From Streptomyces bungoensis (GTDB lineage Bacteria > Actinomycetota > Actinomycetes > Streptomycetales > Streptomycetaceae), in assembly GCF_001514215.1 (NCBI RefSeq), contig NZ_KQ948872.1:107565-151218 (forward strand): a stretch of 43,654 bases of DNA, read 5' to 3'. The translations under genes were made by a program, and so were the position numbers. Shown here piece after piece: positions 6,890 through 13,677 of this stretch (position 1 is its first letter; every line of letters starts with the position of its first letter). Below the pieces are notes generated by a model. It did no database searches. It worked only from the letters and a program-made list of their open reading frames with translations, and was not told where the DNA came from.

Positions 6890-7711
6890 TCAGAGCACCC
6901 GCACGGCGCCGGTCGGCGGGTCGTACGACAGCGGCTTCTCCTGGACGCCGCTGGAGGGGTTCTGGGCGCCCACGAACATACCGTCGCCCACGTACACCGC
7001 CACGTGGTACGCGCTGCCCGCGCTGCCCCAGTACAGGATGTCGCCCGGCTGCAGGTTGCTCAGCGACACCTGGGTGCCGGCCGTCGACTGGTCCTGCGAG
7101 ACGCGCGGCAGGCTGATGCCCACCTGCTTGAAGGCCGTCTGCACCAGGCCGGAGCAGTCGTAGGCGGACGGACCGGTGGCGCCGGAGACGTAGGCCTTGC
7201 CGACCTGGGCCTTCACGAAGGAGATGACGGCAGCGGCCGAACCCGTGGCCGTCGAGGTGGAGGTGGAGGTGCTCGTGGAGACGGAGGCGCTCGCGGTGGT
7301 GGACAGGGTCGTCCGTGCCGCACTGCGCGAGGCCCGCGCGGCGGCCGCCTTGCGGGCGGCCTCCTCGGCCTTCTTCTTCGCCTCGGCGGCCTTGTGCTTG
7401 GCGTCGGCGAGGTCCGCCTTGGCCTGCTTCGCGGCGTTTGCGGCGGCCGCATCACGCTCGGCCTGCAGCTCGTAGTTCGCGGCGGCCTGCTGCGTGGCGT
7501 CCGCGGACTGGGCCACCTGGGCGGCCAGGTCGGCCGTCAGGGTGGGCAGTTCAAGGGTCTGCGTCACCGGCTCGGCAGCGTTCGCCGAGCCCGACGCCCC
7601 GGCGACTGCCAGGGTGCTGAGGACGCCACCGGCGACTCCGGCCCGCATCGCGAGGGACGACGCGCTGCGGCGGGGCTTCCGGTGGCTGCGTATGTGAGCG
7701 GTGTGGGACAT
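6890..7711 (-). CDS. secreted NlpC/P60 (C40) peptidoglycan endopeptidase
   Basis: The 273-residue protein has a basic N-terminus, a hydrophobic export segment and a likely cleavage site after ANA at residue 45. Residues 60-125 form an Ala/Lys/Glu-rich coiled coil, followed by a Ser/Thr repeat tract (about 136-155), and a C-terminal NlpC/P60 domain from about 160. The catalytic Cys186 lies in YDCSGLV and His236 in YHVAVYVGDG. The usual third residue (His in FVHA-type motifs) is Gly here (FVGAQN), so Gln250 or Asn251 may substitute. Family members cut stem-peptide bonds in peptidoglycan. ATG 7711 is chosen for signal-peptide length, but the best ribosome-binding sequence (AAGGAG) lies about 18 nt upstream and in-frame ATG 7741 is possible. 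A 19-bp hairpin terminates it; upstream is the long gap shared with nuoA. Confidence 0.9.
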   Translation of the reverse strand: MSHTAHIRSHRKPRRSASSLAMRAGVAGGVLSTLAVAGASGSANAAEPVTQTLELPTLTADLAAQVAQSADATQQAAANYELQAERDAAAANAAKQAKADLADAKHKAAEAKKKAEEAARKAAAARASRSAARTTLSTTASASVSTSTSTSTSTATGSAAAVISFVKAQVGKAYVSGATGPSAYDCSGLVQTAFKQVGISLPRVSQDQSTAGTQVSLSNLQPGDILYWGSAGSAYHVAVYVGDGMFVGAQNPSSGVQEKPLSYDPPTGAVRVL

Positions 7712-7844
7712 GGGAATAACCGGTACCAGGGGCTCCTTCATATCTTCAAGAAACGTGTGCTGCGCCACAGTTGCTCAATCGGGGGGCGAAATCCCGGTCG
7801 TGCCGTTCCTTATTGACGCCGTAACGGACATTTTGGATGCACGC

Positions 7845-7874
7845 GATCAAGCCCTTGATCACGGTGTTTGATCA
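7845..7874. repeat. cluster of TTGATC motifs upstream of the C40 hydrolase
   Basis: GATCAAG (7845-7851) and CTTGATC (7854-7860) form a perfect 7-bp inverted repeat with a 2-nt spacer, and a third copy TTGATCA follows at 7868-7874. The arrangement suggests a dimeric regulator site for the hydrolase promoter on the minus strand. The regulator is unknown. Confidence 0.4.
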
Positions 7875-8309
7875 TTTAGTCCGGATTGCCCCGCGCCTAC
7901 CACTGGTTGGGGTCGATGGCCAAGCCCCGTTCTCAGACACCTCTCATGGATGTGGCGGAGGTCACGGAACGGTCACCGGAAGCGCGGCGTCCCGCGTACG
8001 CGGGAGCTCGTGAACGCATGCACGCGCCGTCGCGCGTCCACACACCGTCCCGAAGCTCCCCCTGATGTGTGAACGCGTCCCTCTATCAAGGCGGGGCGTC
8101 CACCGCGAATTTGCATGCAGCGGAACTCTCTTGATATGGAGACGACCCCTCCGGCCTGCGATGACGAGCGAACTTGTCACTTCTGGTGATCACCTGGACG
8201 CTTCGCGTATGAAGATCACTCATCATCCGACTTCATGATCCTTCGTCAGGTGGTGGAGATCACAAAGCTTGTGGAATACCCCGTGTCGCAGATCACAGGG
8301 CGGCAGGCA

Positions 8310-8315
8310 TAGGAT
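8310..8315 (+). promoter_or_regulatory. nuoA: candidate -10 element for the nuo operon
   Basis: TAGGAT is a close match to the Streptomyces -10 consensus. A start near 8322 would place the Rex-type operator at about +10 to +25, suited to repression. A good -35 at 17-18 bp spacing is not obvious. Confidence 0.35.
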
Positions 8316-8331
8316 GCGAGGCAGTTGGGCT

Positions 8332-8347
8332 TGTGACCTGCTTCACA
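8332..8347. promoter_or_regulatory. Rex (NADH/NAD+-sensing repressor) operator upstream of nuoA
   Basis: TGTGACCTGCTTCACA differs at one fixed base from the published Rex operator consensus TGTGAACNNNTTCACA of Streptomyces coelicolor (from memory). It lies 108 nt upstream of the nuoA start, downstream of a TAGGAT -10 candidate. Rex releases DNA when NADH is high, so this would de-repress complex I when reducing power accumulates. Sequence match is direct; function is inference. Confidence 0.75.
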
Positions 8348-8455
8348 TGCTCCCGATCTTGGCCCGGGACGCCCGGGCCGGAGGGGACTCGTGGGGCGGC
8401 TGTGAGCCCAGTGCAACCGCCAGCAGTCAGTGCCGACTGAGAGGAGCGAGGAGCG

Positions 8456-8815
8456 GTGAACGCGTATGCGCCCATCCTCGTACTGGGAGCCCTCGGGGCA
8501 GGCTTTGCGATCTTCTCCGTGGTCATGGCCACGCTGATCGGTCCGAAGCGGTACAACCGCGCCAAGCTCGAGGCCTACGAGTGCGGTATCGAGCCGACCC
8601 CCACGCCGGCCGGCGGCGGGCGCTTCCCCATCAAGTACTACCTGACGGCGATGCTCTTCATCGTCTTCGACATCGAGATCGTCTTCCTCTACCCCTGGGC
8701 CGTCACCTTCGACGCCCTGGGGATCTTCGGGCTCGTGGAGATGCTGCTCTTCGTGCTCACCGTCTTCGTCGCGTACGCGTACGTATGGCGGCGCGGCGGC
8801 CTGGAATGGGACTGA
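8456..8815 (+). CDS. nuoA: NADH-quinone oxidoreductase subunit A
   Basis: The 119-residue membrane subunit has three hydrophobic helices (about residues 4-26, 60-82 and 88-110), with the conserved loop YNRAKLEAYECGIEPT between the first two and the acidic KYYLTAMLFIVFDIEIVFLYPWA helix pattern of NuoA. It is part of the proton-pumping membrane arm close to the quinone cavity. GTG 8456 is supported by a strong purine-rich site (GAGGAGCGAGGAG) just upstream. It is the first of 14 genes in one operon running to 24493, most of which overlap by 4 nt. Regulation is probably by Rex through the operator at 8332. Confidence 0.97.
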   Translation: MNAYAPILVLGALGAGFAIFSVVMATLIGPKRYNRAKLEAYECGIEPTPTPAGGGRFPIKYYLTAMLFIVFDIEIVFLYPWAVTFDALGIFGLVEMLLFVLTVFVAYAYVWRRGGLEWD

Positions 8816-8830
8816 GGGGCCTTTACAGAC

Positions 8831-9385
8831 ATGGGACTCGAAGAAAAGCTGCCGAGCGGCTTCCTGCTGACCACCGTGGAGCAGGCCGCGGGCTGGGTGC
8901 GCAAGGCGTCCGTCTTCCCGGCCACCTTCGGCCTGGCCTGCTGCGCCATCGAGATGATGACCACCGGCGCCGGCCGGTACGACCTCGCGCGCTTCGGCAT
9001 GGAGGTCTTCCGCGGCTCGCCGCGCCAGGCTGACCTGATGATCGTCGCCGGCCGGGTCAGCCAGAAGATGGCGCCGGTCCTGAGGCAGGTCTACGACCAG
9101 ATGCCCAACCCGAAGTGGGTGATCTCCATGGGCGTCTGCGCCTCCTCGGGCGGCATGTTCAACAACTACGCGATCGTCCAGGGCGTCGACCACATCGTCC
9201 CGGTCGACATCTATCTCCCCGGCTGCCCGCCCCGGCCCGAGATGCTGATGGACGCGATCCTCAAGCTCCACCAGAAGATCCAGTCCTCCAAGCTCGGCGT
9301 GAACGCCGAGGAAGCGGCACGCGAGGCGGAGGAGGCGGCCCTCAAGGCCCTGCCCACGATCGAGATGAAGGGGCTGCTGCGGTGA
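8831..9385 (+). CDS. nuoB: NADH-quinone oxidoreductase subunit B (cluster N2)
   Basis: The 184-residue protein holds the N2 [4Fe-4S] cluster, the last in the electron chain before menaquinone. The ligands are visible as the tandem pair Cys37-Cys38 (GLACCAIEMM), Cys103 (GVCASSGG) and Cys132 (PGCPPRPE). The N-terminal segment and the YDLARFGMEVFRGSPRQAD stretch are typical. A charged Glu/Ala-rich tail of about 30 residues extends beyond the core. It begins 15 nt after nuoA and its TGA overlaps the nuoC start by 3 nt within GTGA. Confidence 0.97.
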   Translation: MGLEEKLPSGFLLTTVEQAAGWVRKASVFPATFGLACCAIEMMTTGAGRYDLARFGMEVFRGSPRQADLMIVAGRVSQKMAPVLRQVYDQMPNPKWVISMGVCASSGGMFNNYAIVQGVDHIVPVDIYLPGCPPRPEMLMDAILKLHQKIQSSKLGVNAEEAAREAEEAALKALPTIEMKGLLR

Positions 9386-10146
9386 GTGACGCGAACGGCA
9401 CCCACGGCGTCAACGGGTCCGCGAACGGGGTCAACCCCGAGAAGGATCTCTCCGCCTCCAACCTCCCCGGCCGGCGCGGCCAGGGCGGCGAGGAGATCCG
9501 CGTCCAGCGCGGCATGTTCGGCGCCAACAACGGCGGCGACACCTCCGGCTACGGCGGCCTGGTCCGCTCCGTACGGCTCCCGGGACCGGCGAGCAGGCCC
9601 TACGGCGGCTGGTTCGACGAGGTCGCCGACGAGCTCGAGGGCGCCCTGGAGGAACAGGGTCTCCTCCCCGGCAACGCCATCGAGAAGACGGTCGTCGACC
9701 GCGGCGAGATCACCTTCCACGTCGAACGCGAGCACCTGCTCCGCGTCGCCCGCACCCTGCGCGACGACCCCGCGCTGCGCTTCGAGCTGTGCACCGGCGT
9801 CAGCGGTGTCCACTACCCGCACGACACGGGCCGCGAGCTGCACGCCGTCTACCACCTGCGCTCGATCACCCACAACCGGCTCATCCGCCTCGAGGTCAGC
9901 ACCCCCGACGGCGACCGGCGCGTGCCGTCCCTGGTCTCCGTCTATCCGACCAACGACTGGCACGAACGCGAGACCTACGACTTCTTCGGAATCGTCTTCG
10001 ACGGTCATCCGGCCCTGACGCGGATCATGATGCCGGACGACTGGCAGGGCCATCCGCAGCGCAAGGACTACCCCCTCGGCGGCATCCCCGTCGAGTACAA
10101 GGGCGCCCAGATCCCGGCTCCGGACCAGCGGAGGTCGTACTCGTGA
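9382..10146 (+). CDS. nuoC: NADH-quinone oxidoreductase subunit C
   Basis: This is the 30-kDa-type peripheral arm subunit, 254 residues. The first 35 or so residues are Gly/Asn-rich and probably disordered, an actinobacterial addition. The family signature is intact near the C-terminus: SVYPTNDWHERETYDFFGIVFDGHP followed by RIMMPDDWQGHPQRKDYPLGG. It is separate from NuoD here rather than fused as in Escherichia coli. The GTG at 9382 overlaps the nuoB stop, and its own stop overlaps the nuoD GTG, so translation is coupled on both sides. Confidence 0.96.
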   Translation: MSDANGTHGVNGSANGVNPEKDLSASNLPGRRGQGGEEIRVQRGMFGANNGGDTSGYGGLVRSVRLPGPASRPYGGWFDEVADELEGALEEQGLLPGNAIEKTVVDRGEITFHVEREHLLRVARTLRDDPALRFELCTGVSGVHYPHDTGRELHAVYHLRSITHNRLIRLEVSTPDGDRRVPSLVSVYPTNDWHERETYDFFGIVFDGHPALTRIMMPDDWQGHPQRKDYPLGGIPVEYKGAQIPAPDQRRSYS

Positions 10147-11465
10147 GCACTCAGTCAGCATCGGCACGTGAGACCACCGAGGGCACCGTCTACACGGTCA
10201 CCGGTGGCGACTGGGACGAGGTCGTCCAGTCCGCGGCCCGCGCCGACGACGAGCGCATCGTCGTCAACATGGGCCCCCAGCACCCCTCCACGCACGGGGT
10301 GCTCCGGCTGATCCTGGAGATCGAGGGCGAGACGGTCACCGAGGCCCGCTGCGGCATCGGCTACCTGCACACCGGCATCGAGAAGAACCTCGAGTTCCGC
10401 ACGTGGACGCAGGGCACCACCTTCGTCACGCGCATGGACTACCTGACGTCCTTCTTCAACGAGACCGCCTACTGCCTCGCCGTCGAGAAACTCCTCGGCA
10501 TCGAGGACCAGATCACCGAGCGCGCCAAGATCATCCGGGTGCTCCTGATGGAGCTGAACCGGCTCTCCTCCCACCTGGTGTGCATCGCCACCGGTGGCAT
10601 GGAGCTCGGCGCCACCACGATCATGATCTACGGGTTCCGTGATCGTGAAATGATTCTCGACATCTACGAGCTCATCACGGGCCTGCGCATGAACCACGCG
10701 TACATCCGGCCCGGCGGACTCGCCCAGGACCTGCCGCCCGGCGCGGTGGACCAGATCCGCGAGTTCGTGAAGAAGATGAAGAAGAACCTCCCGGAGTACG
10801 ACAAGCTCGCCACCGGGAACCCCATCTTCAAGGCCCGCATGCAGGACGTCGGCTACCTCGACCTGGCCGGCTGCATGGCCCTCGGCGCCACCGGCCCGAT
10901 CCTGCGGTCCACCGGCCTCCCGCACGACCTGCGCAAGGCCCAGCCGTACTGCGACTACGAGACGTACGACTTCGACGTCCCGACCGCCGACACCTGCGAC
11001 TCCTACGGGCGCTTCCTGATCCGCCTGGAGGAGATGCGCCAGTCGCTCAGGATCGTCGAGCAGTGCCTGGACCGGCTCCAGCCCGGCCCGGTCATGGTCG
11101 CCGACAAGAAGATCGCCTGGCCCGCCCAGCTCGCCCTGGGCCCGGACGGACTGGGCAACTCCCTCGACCACATCAAGAAGATCATGGGCACCTCCATGGA
11201 GGCCCTGATCCACCACTTCAAGCTGGTCACCGAGGGCTTCCGCGTCCCGCCGGGACAGGCGTACGCGGCGGTCGAGTCGCCCAAGGGCGAGCTCGGCGTG
11301 CACGCCGTCTCCGACGGCGGCACCCGCCCCTACCGGGTCCACTTCCGCGACCCGTCCTTCACCAACCTGCAGGCCATGGCGGCGATGTGCGAAGGCGGCC
11401 AGGTCGCCGACGTGATCGTCGCCGTGGCGTCCATCGACCCCGTGATGGGAGGCGTCGACCGGTGA
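10143..11465 (+). CDS. nuoD: NADH-quinone oxidoreductase subunit D (quinone-site subunit)
   Basis: The 440-residue 49-kDa-type subunit forms the quinone pocket together with NuoB. The beta-hairpin motif GPQHPSTHG at 44-52 carries the His that contacts the quinone head group in known structures. ELNRLSSHLVCIATGGMELGA and the C-terminal ESPKGELGVHAVSDGGTRPYR and MAAMCEGGQVADVI blocks are complete. The electron acceptor in this organism should be menaquinone, given the mqnC/menG locus upstream. It overlaps nuoC and nuoE by 4 nt each. Confidence 0.97.
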   Translation: MSTQSASARETTEGTVYTVTGGDWDEVVQSAARADDERIVVNMGPQHPSTHGVLRLILEIEGETVTEARCGIGYLHTGIEKNLEFRTWTQGTTFVTRMDYLTSFFNETAYCLAVEKLLGIEDQITERAKIIRVLLMELNRLSSHLVCIATGGMELGATTIMIYGFRDREMILDIYELITGLRMNHAYIRPGGLAQDLPPGAVDQIREFVKKMKKNLPEYDKLATGNPIFKARMQDVGYLDLAGCMALGATGPILRSTGLPHDLRKAQPYCDYETYDFDVPTADTCDSYGRFLIRLEEMRQSLRIVEQCLDRLQPGPVMVADKKIAWPAQLALGPDGLGNSLDHIKKIMGTSMEALIHHFKLVTEGFRVPPGQAYAAVESPKGELGVHAVSDGGTRPYRVHFRDPSFTNLQAMAAMCEGGQVADVIVAVASIDPVMGGVDR

Positions 11466-12331
11466 CCACCAGTTCCTCGGAGCGGGGCGTCAGCCTGGGC
11501 ATGCCCGGACTGCCCGCACCCGCGTACCCGGACGACGTCCGGGCCCGGCTCGAGGCGGACGCGCGCGAGGTCATCGCGCGCTACCCCGACTCCCGGTCCG
11601 CCCTGCTGCCGCTGCTCCACCTCGTGCAGGCGGAGGAGGGCCACGTCACCCGCACCGGCATGCGGTTCTGCGCGGACATGCTCGGCCTGACCACGGCCGA
11701 GGTCACCGCCGTCGCCACCTTCTACACCATGTACCGGCGCAAGCCCTCCGGTGACTACCAGGTGGGCGTGTGCACCAACACCCTGTGCGCGGTGATGGGC
11801 GGCGACGCGATCTTCGAAGAGCTCCAGGAGCACCTGGGCGTCGGCAACGGTGAGACCACCGACGACGGCAAGGTCACCCTGGAGCACATCGAGTGCAACG
11901 CGGCCTGCGACTACGCGCCCGTCGTGATGGTCAACTGGGAGTTCTTCGACAACCAGACGCCGGGCAGCGCCAAGCGCCTGGTCGACGACCTGCGCGAGGG
12001 GCGCCCCGTGCAGCCCACGCGCGGGGCGCGCCTGTGCACCTTCAAGGAGACCGCGCGGATCCTGGCCGGCTTCCCCGACGAGCGGCCCGGGGCCGTCGAG
12101 GAGGGCGGCAGTGCGGGACCCGCGTCGCTGGTGGGCCTTCGCCTGGCAAGGGGAGAGGCCGCACCCGCGCGCGTGGTCCATCCGCGCGACGGCGGTCCGC
12201 AGGACGAACCGCGGGACCGGGTGCACGAGCCGTCGCCGACCGAGCACCTCAGTTCTCATGACGCGCCGCAGGAGACCTCGGCCTCCGACCCGGCCCACCC
12301 CGCGGGGCCTGCCGCAGAGGAGGGGGAGTGA
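11462..12331 (+). CDS. nuoE: NADH-quinone oxidoreductase subunit E ([2Fe-2S]), with long C-terminal tail
   Basis: This thioredoxin-fold subunit has the N1a [2Fe-2S] ligands Cys104 and Cys109 (CTNTLC) and Cys145 and Cys149 (CNAAC). The core ends near residue 200 (TFKETARILAGFPDERPG). It is followed by about 85 residues rich in Pro, Glu, Ser and Asp with no recognisable fold, making the protein 289 residues against roughly 160-190 for enterobacterial NuoE. Similar tails are usual in Streptomyces complex I, and the role is unknown. GTG 11462 overlaps the nuoD stop; its TGA at 12329 overlaps the nuoF start. NuoE works with NuoF and NuoG in the NADH-oxidising module. Confidence 0.96.
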   Translation: MTTSSSERGVSLGMPGLPAPAYPDDVRARLEADAREVIARYPDSRSALLPLLHLVQAEEGHVTRTGMRFCADMLGLTTAEVTAVATFYTMYRRKPSGDYQVGVCTNTLCAVMGGDAIFEELQEHLGVGNGETTDDGKVTLEHIECNAACDYAPVVMVNWEFFDNQTPGSAKRLVDDLREGRPVQPTRGARLCTFKETARILAGFPDERPGAVEEGGSAGPASLVGLRLARGEAAPARVVHPRDGGPQDEPRDRVHEPSPTEHLSSHDAPQETSASDPAHPAGPAAEEGE

Positions 12332-13677
12332 TGACCGTGGCACCCGAACTCAAGGACTCGAGCCCCGAGAAGCTGCTCGCACCCGTGCTGTCGGCCTTCT
12401 GGGACGAGGACCGGTCCTGGTCCCTGGACGTCTACCGGAGGCACGAAGGGTACGAGGGGCTCCGCAAGGCGCTCGCCATGTCGCCGGACGACCTGATCGC
12501 GTACGTCAAGGATTCGGGTCTGCGCGGGCGCGGCGGCGCGGGATTCCCGACGGGGATGAAGTGGCAGTTCATTCCCCAGGGTGATGGGAAACCGCACTAT
12601 CTTGTTGTCAACGCCGACGAGTCGGAGCCCGGGACGTGCAAGGACATCCCGCTCCTCTTCGCGAACCCGCACAGCCTCATCGAGGGCATCGTGATCGCGT
12701 GCTACGCCATCCGGTCGTCGCATGCCTTCATCTATCTGCGGGGTGAAGTCGTCCCCGTTCTGCGGCGGTTGCACGAGGCCGTGCGCGAGGCCTACGCGGC
12801 GGGCTTCCTCGGCGAGAACATCCTGGGCAGCGGACTCGACCTCGAACTCACCGTGCACGCGGGTGCGGGCGCGTACATCTGCGGTGAGGAGACCGCCCTG
12901 CTCGACTCGCTCGAAGGCCGCCGTGGTCAACCGCGGCTGCGTCCCCCCTTCCCTGCCGTGGAAGGCCTCTACGCCTGTCCGACTGTTGTGAACAACGTCG
13001 AGTCGATCGCGTCGGTTCCCGCCATCCTGAAAAACGGGAAAGAATGGTTCAGGGCGATGGGCAGCGAGAAGTCCCCGGGCTTCACGCTCTACTCGCTCAG
13101 CGGCCACGTCGCGAGCCCAGGCCAGTACGAGGCCCCGCTCGGCATCACGCTCCGCCAGCTCCTCGACATGAGCGGCGGGATGCGCCCCGGGCACCGGCTG
13201 AAGTTCTGGACGCCGGGCGGCTCCTCGACCCCGATGTTCACCGACGAGCACCTCGACGTCCCCCTCGACTACGAAGGGGTGGGCGCCGCGGGCTCCATGC
13301 TCGGCACGAAGGCCCTGCAGTGCTTCGACGAGACGACCTGCGTGGTGCGGGCGGTGACCCGCTGGACCGAGTTCTACGCCCACGAGTCCTGCGGCAAGTG
13401 CACCCCCTGCCGTGAAGGGACGTACTGGCTGGTGCAGTTGATGCGGGACATCGAGGCCGGCAAGGGCAGCATGTCCGACCTCGACAAGCTGAACGACATC
13501 GCCGACAACATCAACGGCAAGTCCTTCTGCGCCCTCGGCGACGGCGCCGCCTCACCGATCTTCTCCTCGCTGAAGTACTTCCGCGAGGAGTACGAGCAGC
13601 ACATCACGGGCCGGGGCTGCCCCTTCGACCCGGCCAAGTCGACGGCCTGGGCGGACCGCCCGGAGGTGAACGCATGA
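12331..13677 (+). CDS. nuoF: NADH-quinone oxidoreductase subunit F (NADH/FMN-binding)
   Basis: The 448-residue catalytic subunit accepts hydride from NADH onto FMN. The nucleotide-binding glycine-rich motif GRGGAGFPTG is at 66-75 and NADESEPGT, an FMN contact, at 94-102; HAGAGAYICGEETALLDSLEG follows. The N3 [4Fe-4S] ligands are Cys354, Cys357 and Cys360 (SCGKCTPC) and Cys400 (FCALGDG). ATG 12331 is chosen, sharing its A with the nuoE TGA; GTG 12328 is a possible start adding one residue, and the sequence AGGGGGAG precedes both. It overlaps nuoG. Confidence 0.97.
   Translation: MTVAPELKDSSPEKLLAPVLSAFWDEDRSWSLDVYRRHEGYEGLRKALAMSPDDLIAYVKDSGLRGRGGAGFPTGMKWQFIPQGDGKPHYLVVNADESEPGTCKDIPLLFANPHSLIEGIVIACYAIRSSHAFIYLRGEVVPVLRRLHEAVREAYAAGFLGENILGSGLDLELTVHAGAGAYICGEETALLDSLEGRRGQPRLRPPFPAVEGLYACPTVVNNVESIASVPAILKNGKEWFRAMGSEKSPGFTLYSLSGHVASPGQYEAPLGITLRQLLDMSGGMRPGHRLKFWTPGGSSTPMFTDEHLDVPLDYEGVGAAGSMLGTKALQCFDETTCVVRAVTRWTEFYAHESCGKCTPCREGTYWLVQLMRDIEAGKGSMSDLDKLNDIADNINGKSFCALGDGAASPIFSSLKYFREEYEQHITGRGCPFDPAKSTAWADRPEVNA

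Larger units (their letters stand above)
7712..8455. promoter_or_regulatory. 744-bp divergent intergenic region between the C40 hydrolase and nuoA
   Basis: No convincing gene is visible here. Base composition is clearly less G+C-rich than the flanking genes, as expected for regulatory DNA. Visible elements are three TTGATC-type motifs near the hydrolase (7845-7874), a Rex-like imperfect site (8009-8024), a half site TGTGAAC at 8067-8073, a perfect 10-bp palindrome GGTGATCACC (8185-8194), a CACAA/TTGTG palindrome (8261-8273), and the best Rex-type operator (8332-8347). A c-di-AMP riboswitch, common before Streptomyces wall hydrolases, is not recognisable here. Confidence 0.6.

Noticed and set aside
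7712..8160. c-di-AMP riboswitch before the C40 hydrolase
   Set aside because: The conserved blocks (GGGGGACCCA, GGGGTGAA, GAACCCGACAGCT) that are obvious before the SLT gene are absent here.
7962..8180. Minus-strand open frame of 72 codons in the C40-nuoA gap
   Set aside because: Arg-rich product without any domain, signal or clear ribosome-binding site. The interval shows none of the third-position G/C bias of the real genes around it.
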